Source: Adiantum capillus-veneris (Eukaryota; Streptophyta; Polypodiopsida; Polypodiales; Pteridaceae). From it: DNA of 64,000 bases. The notes under the pieces were generated by a model, which saw nothing but the letters and a program-made list of their open reading frames with translations, did not search any database and was not told the origin of the DNA. Positions 10,673-21,174 of this stretch are shown in pieces. Positions within the stretch are counted from its first letter, which is position 1. Each line of letters starts with the position of its first letter. The position numbers were made by a program, and so were the translations under genes. The stretch is taken from assembly GCA_014529385.2 (NCBI GenBank), contig CM043944.1:174990740-175054739 (forward strand). The letters are read 5' to 3'.

Positions 10673-11009
10673 CGGGGTGTTGCTTCAAGGGGTCCTGGCG
10701 CGGACGGCACCGGATTAGGAGGGCCCGGCTCGGACTGGACCGGCTCGGGTCGAATTGCCTTCACGGAGGCCCGGCTCGGGCGTGGTTGCGTTCCATGGGT
10801 CGACGGTCGTTTGCGTTTCGCGGATCTTGCGTTCCGGGTCCCTAGCCCCACGTAGCCTCAGGCTCCACCGCACTGACGGAGGGTCATAGCGTGCTCCGGG
10901 GAACCTTGCGTGGAGTCCCCACGGTGCGCGAGTGCGTGGAGTGAGGCTAACGTGTTTAGGTGGGGGGTCCCCTCCCGTGGCCGTTCTCGGGAGGCTCATA
11001 CCCCTTATA
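10673..11009 (+). mobile_element. LTR6 fragment in forward orientation
   Basis: Begins CGGGGTGTTGCTTC (the second internal unit of LTR6) and ends inside the TATA box, CCCCTTATA. With the inverted copy just upstream it forms a large imperfect palindrome; for example 10388-10414 pairs with 10829-10855. Confidence 0.8.
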
Positions 11010-11150
11010 GATGATTGGCTTAGGGCTTCTCTCACCACCCACTCGAGCCCTGCTAAGTAAAGGTTTGGACTTTCGATAGCAATACGGGCTCGGTATGAGC
11101 TTGAGGCTGAAAAAAAAGGATTTACGTTGGCCAACCAACAATCATCTATA
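11007..11150. repeat. small inverted-repeat unit
   Basis: TATAGATGATTG at 11007-11018 is the exact reverse complement of CAATCATCTATA at 11139-11150. The 120 bp between carry no gene. It could be a small MITE inserted in the TATA box of the LTR6 fragment, but no target duplication is clear. Confidence 0.45.
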
Positions 11151-11282
11151 CTATCTATAAAAGGAGGAGAGATTCCGGGTGACACGTGGCAACAAATGCT
11201 TCATCCGGTAGCTTCACCTGAATCCCTCTCCCATTTCTTCTCATCACAGATACGAAGCCGATGAAATTTGAATGCCCAAGGG

Positions 11283-11343
11283 GGGAGAGAGAGAGAGAGA
11301 GAGAGGTGTGGCAGGTACGAATCCATTGAATGGAAAGCATGTG

Positions 11344-11378
<35 letters not shown>

Positions 11379-11499
11379 GTGGCAGGTACGAATCCATTGA
11401 ATGGAAAGCATGTGGATGGAGAGAGAGAGAGAGAGAGAGGTCTCAGGTGTAGCACGTACGTCGAAGCCATTGAGGATTGAATGCTCAAGCATGTGGATG

Positions 11500-11532
<33 letters not shown>

Positions 11533-11533
11533 C
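11283..11533. repeat. (GA)n tracts in a three-copy tandem unit
   Basis: A unit of (GA)n plus GGTGTGGCAGGTACGAATCC...GCATGTGGATGG is present twice almost unchanged (about 11283-11349 and 11350-11418) and once diverged (11419-11504), ending in another GA tract (11505-11533). Confidence 0.9.
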
Positions 11534-11841
11534 GGCCGGGCCGGGGAAGCAACAACTCTACAGCAGCTCAACAAGAGGAGCAGAGATGCTGCTTATGCGC
11601 AGATGGCATCTCCACTCTGCAACTCTACAACGTCAATAGAAGAGATTCATGGTGATCTTGGCACCGCATGCATGCAACGATGAGTGTGTGTCCCGAGGGT
11701 AGACCATGGGTCTTGATGCACAGCTTCCTGTGGGTAAACTCCTCGTAGTTGCAGATACAACCATAAAAGCAATAGTCTTAAAAGCATTACAACCATTGTA
11801 CAATATACACGAAGACAAGGTAGTGTGTGGTCGTTCATGAC

Positions 11842-11883
<42 letters not shown>

Positions 11884-12811
11884 GTGGACTGTGCTTGACG
11901 TGTATATTTGTTGACATGGAGGCAACGATGGAGATGGACAGTGTCCGTTCAAAGACTGGCAGAGAAGATTTTGCAGGTAGAACAATGGAAGAAGAGTACA
12001 ACGGAAATCAACTGATCAAGAAGATACATCTGGCAGAGAGCTGAGGGCCCAATGAGAAGCACCTGCCAGTGGCTATCTGTCTATCAAGCGCCTCCTGAGT
12101 CCTCTACCATGTACATGTCTCTATTTCCTAGCTTTAGGCTGGAGCATATCCGCAAATGGACGCAGTTCCTTAGGAGCCAGCAGGTTTCGGTTGCTTCCTG
12201 TTTGAGAAAATGGCCACTCCCAAGTCCTGCAGATTGCACAATGCCGTGCCTAGATCACACTCCCAATTAATTTATATCTCTGTCGTGTCCAGCTCCATCC
12301 CAACCTCCCAACATCTCTCTCTCTCTCTAGCTGGAGTATTTGTTGCTGAGGAGTGTCAGCAAATAGTGAGAGGTGATCATCAACCTCCCCATCTTGCATA
12401 GACAGCAGATCTTCGCATCGTGAAAATTTGGTGGAAGTAAACGGGCTTGGGTCCCTTCCCAGCCTTCGTGTGTTGGGAGCTACTGACTACATGAAGCTTT
12501 AGAGTTTGAAAGGCTTCGAACACGCAGAACTACTGGAGGAACTTAGTCTTCATGGGTTGAGATTCGAGGGAGATTTCAGACTTGAGCTCTTTGTGGGAGT
12601 TGCGTAGATAATTAGCCAAATTAGCGACCTCACTAGCTATGGCCAAGGCTCCTGAATCAAAGCTGGAGTGGTGTGAGGTTAGCATACATGGAGGACGTGT
12701 AGGGGATGAGTGCCGTTTCGACCTTTCCAACTATAACATGTTTTCAGCACCGAGACACATGGCATTGTTGTCGAAACAGAGAAAAGCACACGCTTGAATG
12801 TGTGTGGGTGG

Positions 12812-12813
<2 letters not shown>
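11534..12813. other. no gene; one compound microsatellite
   Basis: A (TG)n(GA)n tract lies at 11841-11883. The rest has only short frames, such as 12052-12270, without family features. I see nothing else to annotate. Confidence 0.45.
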
Positions 12814-12859
<46 letters not shown>

Positions 12860-12993
12860 GAGACTCCTGGCCATGTAGAGTATAGAGGCGAGAGAGAGAG
12901 AGATTGTGTGACTCCTGGCCATGTAGAGTATAGAGGCTCGAGAGAGAGAGAGAGAGAGAGAGAGACTCCTGGCCATGTAGAGTACAGAGGCTC
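12814..12993. repeat. (TG)n(GA)n with three-copy ACTCCTGGCCATGTAGAG unit
   Basis: The sequence ACTCCTGGCCATGTAGAG followed by TAtAGAGGC and a GA tract occurs three times (about 12864, 12911 and 12965). Unit length varies with the GA tract. Confidence 0.92.
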
Positions 12994-13115
12994 GCATGGT
13001 CGTGCGTGATTGACATTGGGGAGAGAAAGAGAGAGATCAAAACGAGACAAAGAGTTGCACTAGAGGGTTGGTCACAAATCTTTGGACTGTTTTCAACAGA
13101 TGCAGATGCAGAGAC

Positions 13116-13162
<47 letters not shown>

Positions 13163-13499
13163 CACATACAACAAATACTTGCAAGGGGTTGTGTATTGTA
13201 TGATCCTTTCGCAAAATAGCAAGCTGTTATATGCAAAAAAGATTTCTTGAGCAGTATGCATCGGATCCTATTTTGAACAGATATCTCCCTTGATGGGATG
13301 TTTTGGGGTGCCCATAGTGGGGTTGCTTTGTGAGCCGCTTGGACTCAGCTGAGCCAGTGCTAGCTATTGTATTTAGAGAGGCTTAGGCTAACATTATGTT
13401 TCTTTGAGGTGGGGTGTGAATCCCTCGATGTAGGATAGTTGTGGGATGCATTAATAGAGCTAGAGAGTTCTCGGGTACATATGGTTTTCATGTTATCAA
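12994..13499. other. no gene; (GA)n tract
   Basis: A GA tract lies at 13122-13160. No coding region is recognised in the rest. Confidence 0.5.
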
Positions 13500-13659
13500 G
13501 CCCTGTGGTGGCTCAACGGATTGAGGTTTGTATTCCTCACTCGCCTCACATCTATTGTATCAACTCATGAGTTCAGCCGGCTATAGACCCGGTTACAAAT
13601 CAAATAGGTCGACATGGAGGAGACACCATCATCTGCGGGAAAGAGAGAGGGATCAAGCA

Positions 13660-13660
<1 letters not shown>
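13500..13660 (+). mobile_element. possible tRNA-derived SINE head
   Basis: GTGGTGGCTCAACGGATTGAGG at 13507-13528 resembles a Pol III A box in a tRNA-like context. The B box is poor, and no 3' end or target duplication is visible. Confidence 0.25.
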
Positions 13661-13709
<49 letters not shown>

Positions 13710-13880
13710 AAAGTAGGGCTTATGTTGATAGTGTTGGTATGTATAAGCTCTATCGGAGGCCTTACCGTTGTACCCTTGGTAGGAGCGAGCAAGCCCCCGG
13801 TGATAAGTGGCAACAGCAGCTTCCTTCAATCTGTGTGCTTTGTACCGAGTGTGCTCAACGAGAGAAAGAAAAGGCCTACC

Positions 13881-13923
<43 letters not shown>

Positions 13924-14024
13924 GGCACGAGACTCATGCAAATTTTGGACCAAAGCATTGCGCAAGGTGACACATGCGTCACTGTGTAAGGCGAGGGTTG
14001 TGTAAGCTGACACAAGTGCAAGAC

Positions 14025-14070
<46 letters not shown>
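13661..14070. repeat. cluster of CT/GA microsatellites
   Basis: (CT)n at 13661-13708, (GA)n at 13882-13921 and (GA)n at 14029-14071, with unique-looking DNA between them and no supported gene. Confidence 0.93.
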
Positions 14071-14073
<3 letters not shown>

Positions 14074-14142
14074 GCTAGCTGTCTCAGCTTAATATCGTGT
14101 TGTTTTCAATTTCCAATGCCGATTGAGGGCAAGGGGGCATCT

Positions 14143-14662
14143 TGGGGGGGGGGGGGGGGGAGGGGAGGGGAGGGGAGAGAGAGAGAGAGAGAGAGAGAGA
14201 AAGAAAGAGAGAGCATTGATGTGAGTGCCAAATTATCGGCTTTGCATCCACGTCTAGAGAGGATTTGCATGTAGGAGAGTGGAGGACAAGAGGGGAGAGA
14301 AAGAGAGAGTGCACTACTGTGAGTCCCAAAGCTCAAAATAAGGGTTGAGTCACACCCGATGCAGGCAAGGATAAGGAAAGTCTTACATCGGTCGCTGAAG
14401 AGCATGGTCAATGTTCGCATCTGTAAAAAGTTATACTTGACGTCCCCCATGTCGTGCTAGAATAGTTGTGAGCGTTTTGTAGAGAGAGAGAGAGAGCACT
14501 GTTGTGAGCACCAAATCATTGGTTTTGCATCCACGTAGAGAGAGAAGTTGAGTGTAGGAGTGCGAAGAATAGAAGGGAAGAGAAAGAGAGTGCACTACTA
14601 TGATTCCCAAAGCTCAAAATAAGGGTTGAGTCACACTCGTTGCAGACAAGGATAAGGTAAGA
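14143..14662. repeat. G-run plus GA tract and a duplicated block of about 165 bp
   Basis: A run of about 18 G is followed by GGGGA units and GA units (14143-14212). The block 14212-14380 (GTGAGTGCCAAATTATCGG...GGATAAGGAAAG) is repeated at 14494-14662 with many point differences. Both copies keep CCCAAAGCTCAAAATAAGGG and TTGAGTCACAC. Confidence 0.85.
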
Positions 14663-14703
14663 ATACCCTACCTTTGACGTTTGTTCGCTCGACGAGACAG
14701 CAA

Positions 14704-14705
<2 letters not shown>

Positions 14706-14756
<51 letters not shown>

Positions 14757-15081
14757 GCGGCTACCGTAAAACGAGTGAAGGGACCATGTGTCAACAAATG
14801 CGACCACTGGTTTTTCAATGTTCACTATCTTTTTTGGTTCCAATGGGTATGTGTATTGTGCACTCTGCATTGCTCTCAATCACCTCTCAAGACTTGCTAT
14901 TCAAGAAAAGGCCCACTTCTATTCACCTCCCCATCTGCAATGGCCGAGAGCTTTCAAAGCCCTCCCCCCCCCCCCCCCCCCCCCCCCGGTCCCATCTCTC
15001 TCTCTCTCTCACAGAGGTGCCATGCAGTTTGAAAACAAGGAAGGGCAGTGGGCATTGATTCTCTCTCTCTCTCTCTCTCTC
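14706..15081. repeat. GA, C and CT tracts
   Basis: (GA)n at 14708-14755, a C run at 14964-14987 and short CT runs at 14996-15011 and 15061-15081. Long homopolymers such as these are also places where assembly or base calling may be inexact. Confidence 0.9.
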
Positions 15082-15408
15082 AAGGCAGAGTGGCTACAAG
15101 TAGACGAACAATGGCAGACCAAGTCTAGTTTGGGAGAGCCAATTAAGTTTAGGTTGGAAAGCTAGGGCACATAGCTACTATGCCCTACAATATTGTTGTC
15201 TTAGGCACACAAGGTGGTGTTAATGGCATGGAGTTTGGCGACATTGGCTGAGTCGATCGTGGTGCTATTAAATCTCCATACACAAGCGCATGCAAGAGTG
15301 TATGTCCTCATCCACATAGCACCGCCAGAGGCGGTTCCGCCGCCGACAACACCGTTGTACTAATATTGATAAAATTTGTGCGAATGTGTTTTTTTTTTCT
15401 CTCTTTTT

Positions 15409-15439
<31 letters not shown>

Positions 15440-16799
15440 GATCGTGGTTTGTTAAAGAAATGAGTGCAATAGCAGAATGGCTTGAGTACATGAAAGTGTT
15501 GATCTTATCTTCTAGATAGGATCTAAAGTAGGATTAGCTAAGCAAACCGAAGAATGGCAGCATGCTTTAAGATGGGTCGGCTAAGAGAAATTCAAGTTGT
15601 GTATTGTACAACCCCTTTCTGAAAATCTTGTCCCCTCAAGGCATATGCATATGTTGTGCTTGAGGTTCTTTCGGAATTCTTTGGAAAGTTAATATAACAT
15701 CTCTACTTGCAATTGTGAATATGCTTCACTCTTGCAATGTGCGCCCAACTCCCTTCTCCACTAAGGCTTGATGCGGAATGCTAAAAAGTTTACAATTTTT
15801 TTAGCGAAAGAGGCGTAGTTTTTTTGAGATGATTTGACACTTCAGAAGAGAAATTTTTGCTGTCTACTTTCTTTGTGGACGCCCTATTCTATAGCACAAA
15901 AATGGACCACATGATCATGCTCTAAGGCCAATAATGCTGCTTTTGACTTTGAAGAATAGGAGTATTTTCAAGTCTTACCTCCTTCTCTGCTATTTTCTAA
16001 CAAGCAAATGTCGAGTCTGCTATTAATCTCTGTCGCTGGACTGTCATGCACAAAATCGCTTACGACGCAGGTAGCTGCTGGTCATCGCTACCATTCGCAC
16101 CCAGTTTTGCTCGAAATGGTGAAGCGTGCAAGAAAAGCGCCCACAAGGGTGGCCCGCTTACCCTAATGGAGTCGAAAAGATTGATGTTGCATAGCATCGA
16201 TGTTGAACAGCTCAGCAGTTGAAATGTCAGGGATCACATATAGTCTGCATGTCGATCGCTTGTCTCCAACTTCAGCACACAAAATCGTAAATGCATTATG
16301 ACACATCAACCTACAGAATTAATCGTCTACTTGGGGTTGACCTCCTGAACCGGTGGCCCTCCTCCCCACGACCATTGACGGTCGGGAACTCCCATTAGAC
16401 CCATTCCTCGCAATCCTGCTCCCATAGGACTTTGGTTCCGTCAATCCCCTTTGGTCGCAAAGATTCCAAGGAATGGTCCTGCACCAAATGTGAGTTATCT
16501 CCCATTGTGAGTGCTTAGAAATACAAGAAAATAAATCCCATCATACTTCTTTTTAGAGAAACAAGAGTCCATTTAACCCACATCGTGATTTTTGGGCTTG
16601 GTTGGCCCTCAGCACTATCTAACACGGGATATTAAATGATGCCAAAGCGATGAGATCGACGGTCAAAAAGTTCGAGCACAAATTCAAAGGCACGTGCAGA
16701 CGTCCGATGCGAAAAAAAAGCAAACAAGTGTACGAAAAGTAAACAAGGACATGGCAAGGGCAAAACAAAGACTAGCTTTATAATAATGTGAATTCACTT
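15082..16799. other. no gene; T/G homopolymer run
   Basis: A T-rich run changes to a G run at 15390-15440. No coding region, RNA gene or repeat boundary was recognised in the remaining 1.6 kb. Confidence 0.5.
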
Positions 16800-16814
16800 G
16801 GGTGTCAACAAGCC

Positions 16815-17081
16815 ACACGCCCCGCGTGGTTAGCTCATCAGGCTTCCAACCTCGAGGTGCCAGGTTCGAATTTCAGGCCGTCATTATCGATGACTTTTTT
16901 CTACGTCGTTCTCTTGCCTCGAGATGTGCCCGCTCCAACTCCGATGGTCGATCCCACCGTCTTGTGGTCATTAAGACCCCGTGTCAAATGTTGAGGCTCA
17001 CCCGTGTTGTAGAGCCCACCACTCATTCTTTCATGAAGACCCTTTGGGGTTAGCCATGAGGTCACACTCACAATAAACATC
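16815..17081 (+). mobile_element. tRNA-derived SINE-like unit 1
   Basis: The head has a Pol III A box in CGTGGTTAGCTCATCAGG (16825-16842) and a good B box GGTTCGAATTT (16863-16873) at tRNA-like spacing. The body of about 200 bp is not tRNA-like and has no coding frame. The exact ends and target duplication are not visible. A tRNA gene is unlikely because no closing acceptor stem is evident. Confidence 0.5.
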
Positions 17082-17139
17082 ATTAAGATTGTTAAAGGCA
17101 ATACCCAATCACATGTATAATCTCATTAAGATTGTTAAA

Positions 17140-17493
17140 GGGAATTCCAGAAGAGTTGGTCTAATGGTAAGGCTTTGGCTTCTTCACCTACGAGTTGTGG
17201 GATCAACACCCCCGTTGGGTCCCCTCTAGAGGGACACCTTGTGTTCATGTTGCTAGGGCTCTTGCCTTTGAACACTCGGGTGCATCCTCCTCTTGGGGTG
17301 GGTCGCCTGAGAAAAAGGTTCCTAGCTTGCTGCTACGAGTTCTCTCCATTGTTCCTAGTACATGTGGTGCATCAGTGGTGATGCCTATGCGTGGCTCTTG
17401 TACGATGGTATGCAATCCTTGCCGGACCATGTTTCATGTTAATATTTGGAAGGGATAAGCAACTCCCCTTGTGGACCCTCTAGTTTTAAAAAA
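17140..17493 (+). mobile_element. tRNA-derived SINE-like unit 2 with target duplication
   Basis: The head has an A box in TTGGTCTAATGGTAAGGC (17156-17173) and a degenerate B box in GTGGGATCAACACC (17197-17210). The 3' end is A-rich (TTTTAAAAAAA). AAGATTGTTAAA is repeated exactly at 17128-17139 and 17494-17505, a 12-bp target-site duplication expected of LINE-mobilised SINEs. A third copy of CATTAAGATTGTTAAAGG lies at 17082-17099. Confidence 0.65.
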
Positions 17494-17505
17494 AAGATTG
17501 TTAAA

Positions 17506-18041
17506 AGAAAAAGCTAAATGGAGGTCATTCATAAAAGCATGGTAAGGAAAACGAAAAAGTGTCTTTATTATTCTGTTTTTACTTTTTCGTGTGAGAAGCC
17601 TTTTAATAAATTAAGAATTTTGTGGATCGACATCTTTATTCCAAGATTATTACTCCAAACGTCATTATGAACATTATTCGCAATAAGAGCTAGTTCCCCA
17701 TTGATATTTCATTTTATTTTATTTTAACGAGGTAACCATTTACAAATTTTTAATTTTTTTAAAAAGAAGATTCCAATGCTTAAGCAAGAATGAGAGAATT
17801 TCTACAAGGGTGGCTAAGATATCATCTAATATTAAAAACAGAATCAAATTTATTATTACCGTAAAGGAGCTGCAGCTAGGCCCAAAGCGCGTTGCTTAAT
17901 AATACAACTACTGACTGTGAGGAGTGAGAGGATGGCGATGGCGAATAAGAAACTGAATAGGGTCGCAGTCACGTCTGCTGAGCGCAGCGTGGAGGGCAAG
18001 TCAAGGACAACAACAACATTGACACCATAAAAACTGGCGCC
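17506..18041. other. AT-rich DNA, no gene recognised
   Basis: Mostly AT-rich. It could hold upstream sequence for the Pro/His-rich ORF, but I see no convincing TATA box placement. Confidence 0.4.
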
Positions 18042-18710
18042 ATGGATTTGCACCAATGCCACAAAATGAAGCTGCTCTCCTCCTCCTCCTCTTTTAGCTA
18101 CTTCTGCCGCATCGCAATGCCTCCTCCGCAGCTCATCAAACCCCTTCACCTGCACAGCGCCACACTACCTCCTCGGTGTACTCCTCTGTTGCTTGTCTTT
18201 CACAACAAGATCCATCACCACCACCATATTGTGCCACCAACCCCTTCCCGCACTCCTGCACGTATGATCTTACACGACAACCACAGATTGCCGCAAGCTG
18301 ATCAACCCCCTCCACCCCCCCACTATTACCAACATGCACCACCAGACGCCCATCACCCCCCTCCTCCGCGTCACCACCGTCATCCCCCTCACCATGTGCC
18401 CCCAGAAGCTCATCAGCACCCTCCTCCTCCTCCGCCACATCACCACCACCATCATCCGCCCCCTCATCCCCCTCACCATGTGCCCCCAGAAGCTCATCAG
18501 CACTCTCCTCCTCCTCCTCCTCCTCCGCCGCATCACCATGTTCCACCACCAGAACCTCATCAGCCCCCTCCACACCACCATGTGCCACCACAATCTCGTC
18601 ATCCACCTCCTTCACCCCATCCAAACCATGTCGCCTTTGAGCACCATGAGCATCCCCCTCCCCCTCCCCCTCCCCCTCCCTCTCCTCCTCCTCAGTACCC
18701 TGTTGCCTGA
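18042..18710 (+). CDS. proline/histidine-rich protein, cell-wall-like or spurious
   Basis: A 222-codon ATG-to-stop frame. The first 60 residues have a weak Ser-rich hydrophobic stretch that is a poor signal peptide. From about residue 85 it is almost entirely Pro and His, with repeated HHVPPEAHQH separated by runs of 5-9 Pro and clusters of His. Histidine- and proline-rich proteins occur among plant cell-wall hydroxyproline-rich and metal-binding proteins. No SPPPP-Tyr extensin unit or named domain is present. The bias follows a CTC/CAC-rich DNA repeat, and the opposite strand and another frame are also open, so this may be a low-complexity coincidence. No intron or poly(A) signal could be assigned. 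Confidence 0.35.
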   Translation: MDLHQCHKMKLLSSSSSFSYFCRIAMPPPQLIKPLHLHSATLPPRCTPLLLVFHNKIHHHHHIVPPTPSRTPARMILHDNHRLPQADQPPPPPHYYQHAPPDAHHPPPPRHHRHPPHHVPPEAHQHPPPPPPHHHHHHPPPHPPHHVPPEAHQHSPPPPPPPPHHHVPPPEPHQPPPHHHVPPQSRHPPPSPHPNHVAFEHHEHPPPPPPPPPSPPPQYPVA

Positions 18711-18938
18711 GGCCAAATAACGTTCATTTACCATCCGAAAGAAAACACTTACGGCAAGGACAATAATTTGCTATATTACATCTTCTAGAAGGGAGAGGGA
18801 AGAAAATCTAGAGGAAGTCAAGAAGCAGTATTATGTACCCCATCTATCATCCAATTGCAATAGTGATCGACTAATATTTCCAAATGGTTTATAAACTCAA
18901 CCAAGATTATGTGAGCTATGTATTATTCTTTGTTCTTG

Positions 18939-18971
<33 letters not shown>

Positions 18972-20624
18972 CTATCCTTACAACCAACCGAATTCCACCA
19001 ACCAAACAACTCCTCAGTCGAGCCCGAGACGAGCATGCTCAACTTTGAAGAGAAGAGAACATGAAGAGAACATTGCCTTAATTTTGTATCCTTTGTGATC
19101 ATTCGCTATTAACATCTGACAACTGCTTGCCTCGACACAACTTACAGCTTCATTTCTATATGCTGATCCCTCCAAACCAAACCCCAAAAGATACCACATC
19201 CATGCCTATAGCATTGAAAACTAAGGGAAGATGAAGGAAACAAAATGACAATAGCAAATACGACATAAACAATGTGTACACAAGCTTTACTTCGGCTAGA
19301 TAACTTGCTCATTCTCGTCCCAAGAGACCTCAAAGACCTATCTGCCAAGACGCCAAAATTACTCCACATATAATCTACAAAGCAAAGATCAGCCATACTC
19401 GTTGAGCAAAATACGTGGCATTTATCATCAAATGGTTCACTGTTTTAGCTGATAAGCACTGTCTCAAAAGCTAGTGATGATTTTTTCGTACCACTATTGA
19501 ACCATCGCCAAAATTGTGTATTTGCACAAAAGCTTTGGTGATATATTGCAATTTACAAGTTCTCTATGCTGTCAGGGACCTATGCAAGATTGAGGCTCCA
19601 AAAAGTATGTAGTTGAATGGCTCTTATTTCTTGATGGTAATTGTTGAAAGTGATGAAAGCACGTTTCCACAACATTTCCCAAAACATATAAAGCGTAAAG
19701 ATCCTAAACTAAGCAAATATTATCGGTTACCATGAGGCATCTGCTCAACTACGGGCAAGAAGAGCATCGTGCGACTGTAACTCCACTGCAGGATGTAAAA
19801 TCACAACCTCCTCATGTATGGTGATGGTAGGACCTATCACAATCCTATTTAGGCAACACTGTCCAACTGTGAAATCCAAAGTGAAATCTGAAGGGTATAG
19901 ACAGGTCTGAGATTGAATGAGAGCCTATTTACAAACAAACGATTGAGATGTAAAGTATGCACAAGATTCTCATCACTTACAAGCTTGCTATACAACTACG
20001 TATATAGGTTCCTCACACTGGAATGAGGTCAAACAAAACATTATGAACACCTCTGTTTTCAATAGAGTACAAATACACAAAAGGCCCCAAGAATCCCATG
20101 TAAATGATTGATATTAGTAAAGCTTAATTGGTACATAGGCCAACTGCTAACGCTATGTTAGTCCTTAGAAGCCCTGCCCCAATGAAGGTTAATCCCTGAC
20201 ATTTTCTACACCTTCTCGCAGATGAGGGACACCAGTATAGATTGGATTAGATTATGGGTCAAAACGAGTGCTGACCCAATCATCTACAACATAATGCTCT
20301 GCACAACAATGGCCCCCATATGTAAGACCATGATAGATACAGCACCAAAACTCAAAACTTGTCTCCCTGCATGAAAATACACAAGAAAGCAGTACGGATT
20401 TCTTATTGAATGTCATATGATTGAACACGCGATTCTCTAGATTTGGAGGTAAAAAGGCAACTCTTACTCAGTGCTCCTGATGTATCCAGTACGGGAAGAG
20501 CTGGTAAAGATTCTCCTGATAGAAGATTTTAGATCAGAAATCAGCTCAATCTGCCCAAATTTCAAAAGCTCAAAGCTAAAGATTCAACAAGTGAGCTTTT
20601 CATGGCTCCAACTAGCCGACTTAC
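18711..20624. other. no gene recognised; short GA tract
   Basis: A GA tract lies at 18942-18970. The rest is AT-rich with scattered stops in all frames. It could be intron or 3' UTR of a minus-strand gene that includes the candidate exon at 20625-20765, but nothing confirms this. Confidence 0.35.
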
Positions 20625-20765
20625 TATTAGCACACAATGGGAACGAGGTCAGAGAGGATGACGGAGGCCAAGGTGCAGGAATGTTGTCATTCAAATCACA
20701 GGTGAAGCTGATGCCGGAAATATTATCGTACAGAATATCGCTAGGAACTGATCGAAGTAAACATC
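20625..20765 (-). CDS. candidate internal exon of an unrecognised gene
   Basis: On the minus strand a polypyrimidine run ending in CTTTGGTAG is followed by 141 open nucleotides and then GTAAGT, so both splice signals match consensus. The exon length is a multiple of three. The peptide contains LYDNISGISFTCDLNDNIPA, which is varied and not low-complexity, unlike the surrounding random frames. I do not recognise the family. No partner exon was identified, so this may be a single decayed exon or chance. Confidence 0.25.
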
Positions 20766-20818
20766 CTACCAAAGACAAAAAAAAACAAGCAAATATATGA
20801 AACTATATGCATGTCCCC

Positions 20819-21165
20819 TGTCACAAGACTGGCACCACGAGCCAATAGAAAAGAACAGACTGAACAGACTTTTAGCACTTCAATAACAACTGAACTGAAA
20901 GAGAGAGACGACACGCGACACGGAGTGGCGGAATTCCACCCCAAAGAGTATTGGCCCCAAACCTTGGCGCCCCTTTTGGTATTGCTTTATATTGCATCAT
21001 CAAAGTACAAGCCGGTACTCCAGACTCTGCAGCTTCTCCAGGAAGCAGGCCAGAGAATGAGCCTTTAGCACATATTTAAAGGCCCTTGGCCTATGAATAG
21101 CAGTTTACATGAAAAGCCTTCAAACTCAAAAGCTTCGGGTCCAAAAGCAATGCTTCGTTTTTGGG
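20819..21165 (-). mobile_element. LTR1 fragment, inverted and truncated
   Basis: Reverse complement of the 3' part of LTR1 seen at 32238-32973 and 40585-41281. It carries the LTR end (TGTCACAAGACTGG as read on +), the GGCCCCAAACCTTGG motif (20953-20993 region) and the stretch with TTCATGTAAACTGC. The 5' half is missing. Confidence 0.8.
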
Positions 21166-21174
21166 GCAGTGTCT

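Noticed and set aside
8658-10855. Many GC-rich frames with SEPVPSEPGP or GPARTGPARV repeats
   Set aside because: They come from the GGCTCGG-rich LTR6 repeats in all six frames, break differently in each copy, and are not conserved as proteins.
16819-16885. Functional tRNA gene
   Set aside because: A and B boxes are present, but I could not pair a full acceptor stem and the unit continues as a SINE-like body.
18136-18624. Acidic/Glu-rich frame opposite the Pro/His ORF
   Set aside because: It is the antisense of the CTC/CAC repeat and has no independent motif.
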